Origin: Pseudomonas abyssi
GTDB lineage: Bacteria; Pseudomonadota; Gammaproteobacteria; Pseudomonadales; Pseudomonadaceae
NCBI RefSeq assembly: GCF_002307495.1
Contig: NZ_NTMR01000012.1
Location: 1 to 64,000, forward strand
Length of the DNA stretch: 64,000 nucleotides
Direction of reading: 5' to 3'
The first letter of the stretch is position 1, and each line of letters starts with the position of its first letter. Of this stretch, positions 32,348 to 42,346 are shown piece after piece. A program made the translations under genes and the position numbers. Under the pieces are notes generated by a model. That model was not told where the DNA came from. It saw only the letters and a list, made by a program, of their open reading frames with translations, and did not search any database.

Positions 32348-33187
32348 CTAGTCGAGCAACGCCGCATAGCCCTCGCGGTAGCTCGGATACTGCGGCACCC
32401 AGCCGGACTCGCGCGCCAGTGCATTGCTGCAGCGCTTGCTGCCCATCCGGGTACTGCCGGGGCCATCGGCCTGGGCGCTGACACCAAGCTGCTGTTGCAG
32501 CCAGCCGACCACCTCATGCAAGGGGGACGGCTCGTCATCCACCCCCAGATAGCAGGGCGCCAGCAACTCACGCTGCTCGGCCTGGGCCAGCAGGTGCGCG
32601 AGCAGACCCGCGGCATCATCGCGATGGATACGGTTGGTGTACTGCGGCGGCTCGGCCGGCACGTTCATACCCGCCCTGGCCTGCTCAATCAGCCGATTGC
32701 GGCCCGGCCCATAGATACCTGCCAAGCGCACTACGGACGCCGGATGGCCGCTGCGCAGCGCGACATCCTCTGCCGCCAGCAGCGCGCTGCCGGTCTCACT
32801 GGCAGCCAGCGCCGGGCTGTTTTCAGTCACCCATTCGCCGTCCTGCTGCGCGTAAACGCCGGAGCTGGAGACCTGCAACAGATGACGCAGCGGGCGCTTG
32901 CGCTCGCCCAGCCAGCTCAACGCATGCTGCAACCCCTGAACATAGAGGCGCTGATACAAAGCGGCATCGCGCTTGCCAGCCGCCGGGCAATAAACCAGAT
33001 AATCGAGCTGCGCTGGCCAGTCTGCCGGGCGCTCCGGCGAGCACAGGTCACCCGCCACCGGCACAATGCCCGCTGGCAAGGCGGCGGTATCGCGGCGCAG
33101 GCCATAGACCTGCCAGCCCTCCGCCAGCAGCCGCCGACCCAGCTCGCTTCCCACATCACCGCACCCGGCAATCATCACACTCGGCAT
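32348..33187 (-). CDS. NAD(P)-binding epimerase/SDR-like protein (YeeZ type)
   Basis: A 279-residue Rossmann-fold protein. The nucleotide-binding loop is IAGCGDVGSELGRRL (residues 5-19). VSSSGVYAQQDGEWVTE and VRLAGIYGPGRNRLIEQ match the extended-SDR/NAD-dependent epimerase family, though the classical YxxxK is not obvious. The substrate is unknown. It lies alone between osmC and the divergent oxyR gene. Confidence 0.87.
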   Translation of the reverse strand: MPSVMIAGCGDVGSELGRRLLAEGWQVYGLRRDTAALPAGIVPVAGDLCSPERPADWPAQLDYLVYCPAAGKRDAALYQRLYVQGLQHALSWLGERKRPLRHLLQVSSSGVYAQQDGEWVTENSPALAASETGSALLAAEDVALRSGHPASVVRLAGIYGPGRNRLIEQARAGMNVPAEPPQYTNRIHRDDAAGLLAHLLAQAEQRELLAPCYLGVDDEPSPLHEVVGWLQQQLGVSAQADGPGSTRMGSKRCSNALARESGWVPQYPSYREGYAALLD

Positions 33188-33333
33188 GGCACTCGCGCCT
33201 CCTCTCGGTTCATTGGCCGTCTACTCTAACAGGCCGACAGGCCAGCGATGCACTGAGATGAGCATGGCGTCACCCTTCGCTCGATCAACGCCGCCAGGCG
33301 TGTCGCCATTAGGTCTATCCTGTGGCGCCAGCG

Positions 33334-33348
33334 ATTGTTTTACTCTAT
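33334..33348 (+). promoter_or_regulatory. Candidate OxyR binding half-site upstream of oxyR
   Basis: ATTGTTTTACTCTAT matches 8 of the 10 defined positions of the ATAGNTNNNANCTAT OxyR motif. TTTACT (33339-33344) and TATGCT sixteen bases later could be the oxyR -35 and -10, so binding would overlap the promoter, as expected for autoregulation. A second well-matched half-site was not found. Confidence 0.4.
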
Positions 33349-33401
33349 TAGACAACGGGCTATGCTAGAGCCTGTTTCCACGCCAATGCAGATTTCCACC
33401 G

Positions 33402-34316
33402 ATGACTCTGACCGAACTCCGCTACATCGTCACTCTCGCCCAGGAACAGCACTTCGGCCACGCGGCCGAGCGCTGCCACGTCTCACAGCCGACCCTCAGT
33501 GTCGGCGTGAAGAAGCTGGAGGAAGAGCTCGGCGTGATGATCTTTGAACGCAGCAAGAGCGCGGTGCGTGTTACGCCAATCGGCGAGCGCATCGTCGCCC
33601 AGGCGCAGAAGGTGCTGGAAGAAGCCCTGGGTATTCGCGAGCTGGCCAGCGCCGGCAAAAACCAGCTGGCAGCACCGCTGAAGGTCGGCGCCATCTATAC
33701 CATTGGCCCGTACCTGTTTCCGCATCTGGTGCCGCAGCTGCACCGGGTCGCGCCGGAGATGCCGCTGTATATCGAAGAGAACCTTACCCACGTGCTGCGT
33801 GACAAGCTGCGCAACGGCGAGCTGGACGCGATCATCATCGCGCTGCCGTTCCAGGAGCCAGACGTACTGACCAAGACGCTCTACGACGAACCCTTCAGCC
33901 TGCTGCTGCCGGCCAGCCACCCCTGGGCCAAACGCGACGCCGTGACCCTCGACGAGCTGGATGACAGCAAGCTGCTGCTGCTGGGCGAGGGGCACTGCTT
34001 CCGCGACCAGGTGCTCGAAGCCTGCCCGACGCTGCAAAAGGGCGATCAGCAACACCGGCAGACCACGGTCGAATCCAGCTCGCTGGAGACCATCCGCCAT
34101 ATGGTCGCCTCAGGGATCGGCATGACCGTGCTGCCCATGTCCGCCGCGGATGACCGCTACTACAGCTCGGACCTGCTGGTCACCAAGCCCTTCAAGACGC
34201 CGGCGCCCTATCGCACCGTGGCCGTTGCCTGGCGTGCCAGCTTCCCGCGGCCCAAGGCCATCGAACTGCTCAGCGACTCAATCCGTCTATGCTCGGTAGG
34301 CCAGCCGCCCCAGTGA
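33402..34316 (+). CDS. oxyR: Hydrogen peroxide-sensing regulator OxyR
   Basis: A 304-residue LysR-type regulator that activates peroxide defence genes when two Cys form a disulfide. The helix-turn-helix is HFGHAAERCHVSQPTLSVG. The redox pair is at the canonical positions Cys199 and Cys208 (GEGHCFRDQVLEACP), and TVESSSLETIRHMVASGIGM is diagnostic of OxyR. recG overlaps its 3' end, as in other Pseudomonas. Confidence 0.97.
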   Translation: MTLTELRYIVTLAQEQHFGHAAERCHVSQPTLSVGVKKLEEELGVMIFERSKSAVRVTPIGERIVAQAQKVLEEALGIRELASAGKNQLAAPLKVGAIYTIGPYLFPHLVPQLHRVAPEMPLYIEENLTHVLRDKLRNGELDAIIIALPFQEPDVLTKTLYDEPFSLLLPASHPWAKRDAVTLDELDDSKLLLLGEGHCFRDQVLEACPTLQKGDQQHRQTTVESSSLETIRHMVASGIGMTVLPMSAADDRYYSSDLLVTKPFKTPAPYRTVAVAWRASFPRPKAIELLSDSIRLCSVGQPPQ

Positions 34317-36388
34317 GCGAATACACCCCGCTGACCGTTCTCAAGGGCATCGGGCCAGCGCTGGCCGACAAGCTCGACCGACTGGGCCTGAGTTCGGTAC
34401 AGGACCTGCTGTTTCACCTGCCGCTGCGCTATCAGGATCGCACCCGGGTGACCCCCATCGGTGCCCTGCAACCGGGCCTGGACGCCGTGGTGGAAGGCAC
34501 CGTGCTGGCCGCCGAGGTGGTCATGGGCCGGCGGCGCAGCCTGCTGTGCCGGTTGCAGGACGGCAGCGGCACGCTGAGCCTGCGCTTTTACTACTTTTCC
34601 GCTGCGCTCAAGGCAAGCCTGAGCCGCGGCAGCCACTGGCGCTGCTACGGTGAAGTGCGTCCCGGCGCGTCGGGCCTGGAGATCTATCACCCGGAACTGC
34701 ACAACCTCGATACCGCCCAGGCGTTACCGGTCAGCGACACGCTCACGCCCATCTACCCGGCCACCGAAGGCTTGTCCCAGCAGCGTCTGCGCAGCCTGAC
34801 CGACGGCTCCCTGGCCTGGCTGGCACAGGGCAATCACCTGACCGAGTGGCTGCCCGCGCCACTGGCCGACGCGTATCGGCTACCGCCGCTGCGAGAGGCC
34901 GTACAGCTACTGCACCGCCCACCGCCGGATATCGATCTGGAAGCGCTGCAGGATGGTCGCCATTGGGCCCAGCACCGGCTGGCCTTTGAAGAGCTGATGG
35001 CGCACCAGCTGGCCATGCTGCGCCTGCGCGCCCAGATGCGCGCACACAAAGCTCCTGCGATGCGCGCCGCCGGCGAACTGGCCGACGCCTTCATCCAGCA
35101 ACTGGGCTTTGCCCTGACCGGCGCCCAGCGCCGGGTGGCCGACGAGATCCTGCTGGATCTGGCCCAGCCCCGCCCGATGCTGCGCCTGGTGCAAGGCGAT
35201 GTCGGCGCCGGCAAGACTGTGGTCGCCGCGCTGGCCGCGCTGCAGGCCATCGAGGCCGGCTGGCAGGTAGCATTGATGGCGCCGACCGAAATCCTTGCCG
35301 AGCAGCATTTCAACAACTTCCAGCGCTGGTTCAGTGCGCTGGGCCTGTCGGTGGCCTGGGTCGCCGGCAAGCTCAAGGGCAAAGCACGCGCCAACCAGCT
35401 GCAGCTCATTGCCAGTGGCGAAGCCGCCATGATTGTCGGCACCCATGCGCTGTTCCAGGACGACGTGCAGTTTCGCAATCTGGGCCTGGCCATTATCGAC
35501 GAGCAGCACCGCTTCGGCGTGCAGCAACGGCTGGCGCTGCGCGACAAGGGCGCCACCAGCGGCGTCTCACCACACCAGCTGATCATGACGGCAACCCCCA
35601 TACCACGCACCCTGGCAATGAGCGCCTACGCCGACCTGGACACGTCGGTACTCGATGAGTTGCCGCCAGGCCGCACCCCGGTCAATACCGTGCTGATTGC
35701 CGACAGTCGCCGCGCCGAGGTCATCGAGCGGGTGCGCGCCGGCTGCGCCGAGGGCCGACAGGCCTACTGGGTCTGCACCCTGATCGAGGAGTCCGAGCAG
35801 TTGCAGGCGCAGGCCGCCGAAGCCACCTGGGAGTCGCTGTGCGAGGCCCTGCCGGGGCTGTCCATCGGGCTGATCCACGGCCGCATGAAAGCGGCAGAGA
35901 AAGCCGAGATCATGGCCGCCTTCAAGGCTGGCGACCTGCACTTGCTGGTCGCCACCACGGTCATCGAGGTCGGCGTCGATGTACCCAATGCCAGTCTAAT
36001 GATTATCGAGAACCCCGAGCGCCTCGGCCTGGCCCAGCTGCACCAGCTACGTGGCCGGGTGGGCCGTGGCAGCGCCGCCAGCCACTGTGTGTTGCTGTAT
36101 CACGCACCTCTGTCCGCTTTGGGGCGCGAGCGCCTGGGCATCATGCGCGAGAGCACAGACGGCTTTGTGATTGCCGAGAGGGACCTGGCCCTGCGCGGCC
36201 CCGGTGAGGTGCTCGGTACTCGGCAGACCGGCGTGGTGCAATTTCGCGTGGCCGACCTGGTGCGCGACGCCGACCTGCTGCCCGATGTACAGCAGGCCGC
36301 CCAGCAACTGGCCCAGCAGTACCCGGACCATGTACAACCGTTACTTGACCGCTGGATAGCCCAAGGCCAGCATTTTGCCCAGGTATGA
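34289..36388 (+). CDS. recG: ATP-dependent DNA helicase RecG
   Basis: A 699-residue branch-migration helicase that reverses stalled replication forks. The wedge/OB domain (about 1-230) is followed by helicase domains with the Walker A loop GDVGAGKTVVAALAAL, the DEQHRFG box (DExH motif), TATPIPRT and the C-terminal GRVGRG motif. The ATG at 34289 overlaps oxyR by 28 bases. An in-frame GTG at 34313 overlaps the oxyR stop as GTGA and gives 691 residues, closer to family length; I consider it about equally likely. Confidence 0.96.
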   Translation: MLGRPAAPVSEYTPLTVLKGIGPALADKLDRLGLSSVQDLLFHLPLRYQDRTRVTPIGALQPGLDAVVEGTVLAAEVVMGRRRSLLCRLQDGSGTLSLRFYYFSAALKASLSRGSHWRCYGEVRPGASGLEIYHPELHNLDTAQALPVSDTLTPIYPATEGLSQQRLRSLTDGSLAWLAQGNHLTEWLPAPLADAYRLPPLREAVQLLHRPPPDIDLEALQDGRHWAQHRLAFEELMAHQLAMLRLRAQMRAHKAPAMRAAGELADAFIQQLGFALTGAQRRVADEILLDLAQPRPMLRLVQGDVGAGKTVVAALAALQAIEAGWQVALMAPTEILAEQHFNNFQRWFSALGLSVAWVAGKLKGKARANQLQLIASGEAAMIVGTHALFQDDVQFRNLGLAIIDEQHRFGVQQRLALRDKGATSGVSPHQLIMTATPIPRTLAMSAYADLDTSVLDELPPGRTPVNTVLIADSRRAEVIERVRAGCAEGRQAYWVCTLIEESEQLQAQAAEATWESLCEALPGLSIGLIHGRMKAAEKAEIMAAFKAGDLHLLVATTVIEVGVDVPNASLMIIENPERLGLAQLHQLRGRVGRGSAASHCVLLYHAPLSALGRERLGIMRESTDGFVIAERDLALRGPGEVLGTRQTGVVQFRVADLVRDADLLPDVQQAAQQLAQQYPDHVQPLLDRWIAQGQHFAQV

Positions 36389-36478
36389 CAGCCGCTATGC
36401 TCACGCTGTCAGGCCCAGTTCACATGCAAGACTGCTACGCTGAAACAGGCAGACCGCCGTCAGCGCAAGGAAGAGTTC

Positions 36479-37885
36479 ATGAATAGCCAAACGGCCCCAG
36501 AACAGCACGCCGCCACCCTGCCCGATCTGATCGAAAAGCTGTTGCAGCAGCAAGGCATCGCCTACCAGCTCAGGCCGACCAGCGACAGCTGGCCAGCCGC
36601 CCAGCAGATTCAGGCCAGTCTGGTGTGTGATGCCGTCGGTACGGTACTGACACTGATTCCCAAGAATCACCTGCTGGACCTGAAGGTACTGGGCGCATTG
36701 CTCGGGCGCGAACTTGAGCCGGTGCGCGACCAGCAGCTGCAACGCATCCTCAGCAAGCACCAGCTGAACCAGCTGCCCGGTCTGCCGATCCTGTTCAATT
36801 CCCCCTGCGTCTGCGAACAAAGCCTGCTGGAGCAGAGCGAAGTCTGTCTGGACAGCGGCCTGACCGGCTGGAGCCTGGTCATCAGCCAGGATGGCGCCCG
36901 CACCCTGATGGGCAAGGCCAGTCTGGCGCGCTTTGCCGTCCCCCTGGCCGGCTTGAGCGCGGTTTCCAGCGGCATTGAGCAAGACGGGCAGGACCTGAGC
37001 GATGCCGTGCAGAACTTCACCGCACTGCGCATGAAACAGCGGCTGGAGGAGACCATCGAGATTCCGCCGCTGCCTGAATCTGCCCAGAAGATCATGAAAC
37101 TGCGGGTAGATCCCGATGCCGACATCGCCGACCTGGCCGACGTGGTCGAAACCGACCCCAGCCTGGCCGCGCAGGTCGTCAGCTGGGCCGCCTCCCCCTA
37201 CTACGCCGCCCCCGGCAAGATTCGCTCGGTGGAAGACGCCATCGGCCGCGTGCTGGGCTTTGATCTGGTGATCAATCTGGCCGTCGGCCTGGCCCTGGGC
37301 AAGACCTTCCGCCTGCCGGGCGACGCCCCGGAGCGCAGCACGCCTTACTGGGAGCAGGCCATCTACACGGCTGCGGTGATCGAGGGGCTAGCCAAGGCAA
37401 TGCCGCGCGACCGCCGTCCCGAACTGGGCCTGAACTACCTGGGCGGCCTGCTGCACAACTTCGGCTATCTGGTGCTGGCCTATATCTTCCCACCCTACTT
37501 CAAGCTGATCTGTCGGCATATCGAAGCCAACCCCCACGTCCCCCCGCACCTGATCGAACAGCACCTGATCGGCGTCAGCCGTGATCAGGTCGGTAGCTGG
37601 TTGATGCACTACTGGGACATGCCGGAGGAGATCTGCACCGCCCTGCGCCAGCAGCATAACCCGCTGTATCAGGGTCAGGATCACATCTATGCCAACCTCA
37701 TCTACCTGAGTCTGGCATTGCTCAGACAGCACGATATTGGCAGCGGCCCGCGCGTGCCGATCCCCGACACACTGCTCGCCCGGCTGGGGCTGGACAGGGC
37801 GCAGGCCGATGCGGCGGTAGACAAGGTACTGGATGCGCGCGATGCGCTGCGCTCGCTGGTCAACAAGTACCAGGAGCAGAGATAA
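36479..37885 (+). CDS. YbaK/aminoacyl-tRNA deacylase-like domain fused to HDOD domain
   Basis: A 468-residue two-domain protein. Residues about 10-155 resemble the YbaK/ProX editing domain (ASLVCDAVGTVLTLIPKNH, then VLGALLGRELEPVRDQQL). Residues about 190-395 form an HDOD domain (IPPLPESAQKIMKLRVDPDA, VVETDPSLAAQVVSWAAS), which lacks the HD catalytic pair and usually acts in signalling or regulation. In Pseudomonas a gene of this architecture sits near recG and hup. The role is not established. AAGGAAGAG precedes the ATG. Confidence 0.88.
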   Translation: MNSQTAPEQHAATLPDLIEKLLQQQGIAYQLRPTSDSWPAAQQIQASLVCDAVGTVLTLIPKNHLLDLKVLGALLGRELEPVRDQQLQRILSKHQLNQLPGLPILFNSPCVCEQSLLEQSEVCLDSGLTGWSLVISQDGARTLMGKASLARFAVPLAGLSAVSSGIEQDGQDLSDAVQNFTALRMKQRLEETIEIPPLPESAQKIMKLRVDPDADIADLADVVETDPSLAAQVVSWAASPYYAAPGKIRSVEDAIGRVLGFDLVINLAVGLALGKTFRLPGDAPERSTPYWEQAIYTAAVIEGLAKAMPRDRRPELGLNYLGGLLHNFGYLVLAYIFPPYFKLICRHIEANPHVPPHLIEQHLIGVSRDQVGSWLMHYWDMPEEICTALRQQHNPLYQGQDHIYANLIYLSLALLRQHDIGSGPRVPIPDTLLARLGLDRAQADAAVDKVLDARDALRSLVNKYQEQR

Positions 37886-37909
37886 ACAGGGGCTCGGACG
37901 AGCCCCTGT
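37886..37909. terminator. Perfect 11-bp hairpin between convergent HDOD and hup genes
   Basis: ACAGGGGCTCG and CGAGCCCCTGT pair exactly with a 2-base loop, starting right after the HDOD stop codon. There is no T run, so termination strength is uncertain. Confidence 0.5.
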
Positions 37910-37921
37910 CAGACTGCAGAA

Positions 37922-38194
37922 TCAGTTGACGGCGTCGCGCAGGCTTTTGCCGGGTTTGAAGGAAACGGTATTGCTGGCCTTGATCTTGACCGGCGCGCCA
38001 GTCTGGGGGTTTTTGCCGGTACGGGCGCCACGGTGGCGCTGCAGGAAGGTGCCGAACCCAACCAGGGTAACCGAGTCTTTCTCGCTCAGGGCCTTGGTGA
38101 TTTCGTCCAGCACGGCGTTGAGTACCCGGTTCGCCTGATCCTTGCTCAGGTCGGCCTTATCGGCGATCGCCGCCGCGAGATCTGGTTTACGCAT
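37922..38194 (-). CDS. hup: HU family DNA-binding protein
   Basis: A 90-residue nucleoid protein. The sequence has MRKPDLAAAIADKADLSKD, the DNA-binding arm RTGKNPQTGAPVKIKAS and the C-terminal FKPGKSLRDAVN, and is very close to Pseudomonas HU-alpha/HupA. The start at 38194 has GAGG six bases upstream; the longer frame includes the A-rich leader. That leader (38213-38223) also contains AANAANAA on the minus strand, about 20 bases from the start. Confidence 0.95.
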   Translation of the reverse strand: MRKPDLAAAIADKADLSKDQANRVLNAVLDEITKALSEKDSVTLVGFGTFLQRHRGARTGKNPQTGAPVKIKASNTVSFKPGKSLRDAVN

Positions 38195-38381
38195 ATGAAG
38201 CCTCATTGTCTGTTGTTTTTGTTTTGACCGCCGCGTCCTCACAGCGGGCTTGCCAGAGCATCTGCGTCAATGCCACAGGCTCCATCGAAGCCCGGCCAGC
38301 ATGGCACGACTGAGCCAGATACGCCAGCCGTCTCAGCCCCGAAGCGGCAGCCTATCACGCAATTTCCCGACAAATGGCCCG

Positions 38382-39536
38382 TCAGGACAACCAGGCCGGC
38401 AACTCCCGGGTCAGCAGCGCCTTTTCTGATACCGCCGCGCCAGTCAGAGCAAAGCCCTGCAGCTGCCCTGTCTGATCGATAAAGACCGCGCGCAGGTCCT
38501 CCCCTTCGCCGCTGATCTGCCACTCGCCGCTAACACCGGCAAGCGGCGGCGCAACCACCAGCGGACACGCAGGCGTCTTCACCATGATCGGCATCGCCGG
38601 ATAGCTGACCGCCGTCGGCGTACCCGCCAGCGTCTTGGCCAGCGCACGGGCCGACGTCATCAGCGGCATCACGTACATCAGGTTCAGCCCCGCCACCTCG
38701 GCGCAGTCGCCCAGCGCATAAATGTGCGGGTCGCTGCTGCGCAGTTGCGCATCTACCCGCACGCCGCGCCCAACGCTGAGCCCGGCGGCAGCCGCCAGGT
38801 CAGTGCGCGGTGCCAGGCCGATGGCAGAGAGGCCCTGATCGGCGTGCACTTCGCTGCCGTCATCAAGCAGCGCCAGCAGAGCATTCTCGCTGGCGGCCAG
38901 TTCACGGATGCCACACCCCAGATGAAAGGTCACGCCCAGCGCTTCGAGGCGGCGCTGCAGCGCCGCTGCTACCGGTTCCGGCAACAGCTGGGGCATCACC
39001 CAGGGGTCGGTAGCCACGACGGTCACCTCAAAGCCGCCCAGGCTCAGATCGTTGGCGAACTCGCAGCCGATCAACCCGGCGCCGATGATCAGCACCTTCT
39101 TGCGTCCGGTCAGCGCCGCACGGAAGAGCCCGTAGTCCGCCAGATCATTGATCGACAGCAGGCGCTCACCCAGTTGCTCGCGCCAGGGCAAGGCCCGAAC
39201 CTCGGCGCCCAGTGCCAGCACCAGATCGCTGTAGGCTTGCTGCCGATCGCCCAGAGTCAGGGTGCGCGCGGCAGGATCAATGGCGCTGACAGACACGCCT
39301 GTCAGCACCTCAGCGCCGAGCTGGGCGGCCATCGCGTTGGCGTCCTGCATGGCCAGCTCATCGGCTTCCTTGCCCTTGGCAAAACCGGTCGAGAGCAGCG
39401 GCTTGGAATAGAAACGGCCGTCATCGGCACTGACCAGCAGCATCGGGCGCTGGTTATCCAGCTTGCGAAATTCCTTGGCCAGGTTGTAGCCGGCCAGGCC
39501 GGTTCCGACAATAACCAGCGGGGCGGTGTCTGCCAC
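38382..39536 (-). CDS. rubB: Rubredoxin-NAD(+) reductase
   Basis: A 384-residue FAD-dependent reductase that passes electrons from NADH to rubredoxin, for example for alkane hydroxylases. The FAD loop VGTGLAGYNLAKEFRK is at the N terminus and the NAD loop IIGAGLIGCEFAND at about residue 145. A second FAD motif (HIYALGDCAEV) lies at about 270. The start is GTG with AGGAG nine bases upstream. It is downstream of the rubredoxin gene on the same strand; no alkane hydroxylase is visible here. Confidence 0.93.
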   Translation of the reverse strand: MADTAPLVIVGTGLAGYNLAKEFRKLDNQRPMLLVSADDGRFYSKPLLSTGFAKGKEADELAMQDANAMAAQLGAEVLTGVSVSAIDPAARTLTLGDRQQAYSDLVLALGAEVRALPWREQLGERLLSINDLADYGLFRAALTGRKKVLIIGAGLIGCEFANDLSLGGFEVTVVATDPWVMPQLLPEPVAAALQRRLEALGVTFHLGCGIRELAASENALLALLDDGSEVHADQGLSAIGLAPRTDLAAAAGLSVGRGVRVDAQLRSSDPHIYALGDCAEVAGLNLMYVMPLMTSARALAKTLAGTPTAVSYPAMPIMVKTPACPLVVAPPLAGVSGEWQISGEGEDLRAVFIDQTGQLQGFALTGAAVSEKALLTRELPAWLS

Positions 39537-39578
39537 GGGTAGGGTCTCCTGCAGGGGGTATCAATCAACGCGGTACAA

Positions 39579-39746
39579 TCAGCCGATCTCGATCATCTCG
39601 AAATCTTCCTTGCCTACGCCGCAATCGGGGCACATCCAGTCCGCCGGGACATCTTCCCAGCGCGTACCCGGGGCAATACCGTCATCCGGCCAGCCCTCGG
39701 CTTCGTCATAGATGTACCCACACACGATACATTGCCACTTCTTCAT
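39579..39746 (-). CDS. rubA: Rubredoxin
   Basis: A 55-residue iron protein with two CxxC iron-binding pairs: [19 protein letters not shown] and [12 protein letters not shown]. It begins MKKWQC, the standard start, and is followed by its reductase. It is an electron carrier to hydroxylases or oxidative-stress enzymes. The 242-base region between it and ubiC holds the divergent promoters; no other gene was seen there. Confidence 0.97.
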   Translation of the reverse strand: MKKWQCIVCGYIYDEAEGWPDDGIAPGTRWEDVPADWMCPDCGVGKEDFEMIEIG

Positions 39747-39988
39747 ACTTGCTTCTCACGGTGTTCGGATGTTGTTCTTTGGGGGTCAGCTCAGACAGGA
39801 CAATAGCGCAGTGCGGCCTGAAAATGGCACCTGTTGGCAACGGCACGCCAGCCTGACGCAAACAGACCCTACCGTAAACGCCCTGCAAGTCCAAGGCCAA
39901 CCCCCGGCACAGCAACGCCCGAAACAGAGGGCTTTCATGGTACTCTTGCCGACACCCTGACCCTCTGCCCAGACCTTGCGATTACCGA

Positions 39989-40510
39989 ATGTTGCCCGAC
40001 TGGTACCCTGCCGACCGACACCCCGCGCCGCCGCCCGAGCCGCTGTTCAACTGGCTCTGCCATGAGGGGTCGCTGACCCAGCGGCTGACCGAAGCGGGCA
40101 ACCGGGACTTTCGCGTCGAGCTGCTGCAGCAAGCCCCCCAGCCGGCGCGCGAAGACGAAGCCCAGGCCCTGGGCCTGGCCGCCGGCGCCCCCGTCTGGAC
40201 CCGGGAGGTCCTGCTGCACACCGCCGGCGCACCGCGGGTCTACGCCCGCTCGGTGGCGCCGCCCAGCGCCCTTGGCAACGCCGAGGTGGCGCTGGACAAC
40301 CTGGGCACCACCAGCCTGGGACACCTGCTGTTTCGCAATCCGCAGATCCAGCGCGGCCCCATCGAGATCAGCCGCTACCCGGCGGCCTGGTTACCGGCGA
40401 CCTGGCGTGCCGAGGGCCTGTGGGCCCGCCGCTCGCACTTCTCCGACGGTGCATTACAGCTGCTGGTGTGTGAAGTATTCTTGCAGGGCTGGCCCGCCGC
40501 CGGCACCTGA
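39989..40510 (+). CDS. ubiC: Chorismate pyruvate-lyase
   Basis: A 173-residue enzyme that releases pyruvate from chorismate to give 4-hydroxybenzoate, the ring precursor of ubiquinone. Family features are the SLTQRLTEAGNRDFRVELL region, the VWTREVLLH strand with its active-site Arg, and LGHLLFRNPQIQRGPIEIS. The start has no strong ribosome binding site. It is followed by ubiA 27 bases later. Confidence 0.93.
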   Translation: MLPDWYPADRHPAPPPEPLFNWLCHEGSLTQRLTEAGNRDFRVELLQQAPQPAREDEAQALGLAAGAPVWTREVLLHTAGAPRVYARSVAPPSALGNAEVALDNLGTTSLGHLLFRNPQIQRGPIEISRYPAAWLPATWRAEGLWARRSHFSDGALQLLVCEVFLQGWPAAGT

Positions 40511-40537
40511 GCCCCTGCCCCTGACTGGAGAACTCCC

Positions 40538-41428
40538 TTGCTCAGCCTGCTGATCAAACCCCTGGTACGCCTGCATCCACGGGCCAAGGACTACATCGAG
40601 CTGATGCGCCTGGACCGTCCGATCGGCACCTACCTGCTACTCTGGCCGACACTCTGGGCGCTGTGGCTGGCCGCCGAGGGCGTGCCGAACCTCGACACCC
40701 TGATCATCTTCGTGCTCGGCGTCATCCTCATGCGCGCCGCCGGCTGTGTGATCAACGATTATGCCGACCGCGACTTCGATGGTCACGTTGAACGCACCCG
40801 CGAGCGACCGCTGGCGACCGGGCGGATCAGCGCTCGTCAGGCGCTGATCGCCTTTGCCGTGCTGGTGGGGTTGAGCGGCCTGCTGGTGCTGCTGACCAAT
40901 GCCCTGACCATTCAGCTGGCCTTTGTCGGCGTCGGTCTCGCCGCCCTGTACCCTTTCTGCAAACGCTTTACCTTCTACCCCCAGGTGGTGCTCGGTGCAG
41001 CCTTCTCCTGGGCCGTTCCCATGGCCTTTGCCGCCCAGGCCAACAGCCTGCCGATGCCGCTGTGGCTGCTGTTTATCGCCAACCTGCTGTGGACCGTGGC
41101 CTACGATACCGAGTACGCGATGTGCGACCGCGAAGACGACCTGCGCATCGGCATCAAATCCACCGCGATCCTGTTTGGCGACGCCGACCGGCTGATCATC
41201 GGCCTGCTGCAGGGGCTGACCCTGGTCTGCCTGCTGCTGGTCGGCGCGCGCTTCGGCCTGGGCCTGTATTACTACCTGGGACTGCTCGGCATGACCCTGG
41301 GCTTTGCCTGGCAGCACTGGCTGATGCGTGAGCGCGAGCGCCTTGCCTGCCTGCAGGCGTTTCTGTCCAACCACTGGGCCGGCATGCTGGTCTTTATCGG
41401 CCTGGCGCTGGACTATGCGCTGCGCTGA
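40538..41428 (+). CDS. ubiA: 4-hydroxybenzoate octaprenyltransferase
   Basis: A 296-residue integral membrane prenyltransferase that attaches the polyprenyl tail to 4-hydroxybenzoate. Both Asp-rich motifs are present: [19 protein letters not shown] (about residues 72-90) and [19 protein letters not shown] (about 190-208). Eight to nine hydrophobic segments are visible. It forms an operon with ubiC. Confidence 0.97.
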   Translation: MLSLLIKPLVRLHPRAKDYIELMRLDRPIGTYLLLWPTLWALWLAAEGVPNLDTLIIFVLGVILMRAAGCVINDYADRDFDGHVERTRERPLATGRISARQALIAFAVLVGLSGLLVLLTNALTIQLAFVGVGLAALYPFCKRFTFYPQVVLGAAFSWAVPMAFAAQANSLPMPLWLLFIANLLWTVAYDTEYAMCDREDDLRIGIKSTAILFGDADRLIIGLLQGLTLVCLLLVGARFGLGLYYYLGLLGMTLGFAWQHWLMRERERLACLQAFLSNHWAGMLVFIGLALDYALR

Positions 41429-41476
41429 TGCCATCAAGCCGTGCTGCAACAGACTTGCCCTCGCGACGTAATACAA

Positions 41477-41494
41477 CTGAAATAAAAGTGTTAT
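41477..41494 (+). promoter_or_regulatory. PHO box candidate upstream of phoB
   Basis: CTGAAAT-AAAA-GTGTTAT matches CTGTCAT-N4-CTGTCAT at 10 of 14 positions with correct 4-base spacing. It lies 42 bases before the phoB start, as expected for autoregulation. Confidence 0.6.
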
Positions 41495-41536
41495 CTAATC
41501 GGCGCATGACTCATATCTGCAACGAGACGGAAACCC

Positions 41537-42226
<690 letters not shown>

Positions 42227-42346
42227 GGCATTGCTCGGAGAAGTGGCGAGGATCTGGTCTGTTGGCGTTTCGCCCACCCGCCTGCTGCTGCCGGTAAAGT
42301 CGCCAATCAAAACGACATATCAACAGACCCTAGATGAGCGTATTCA

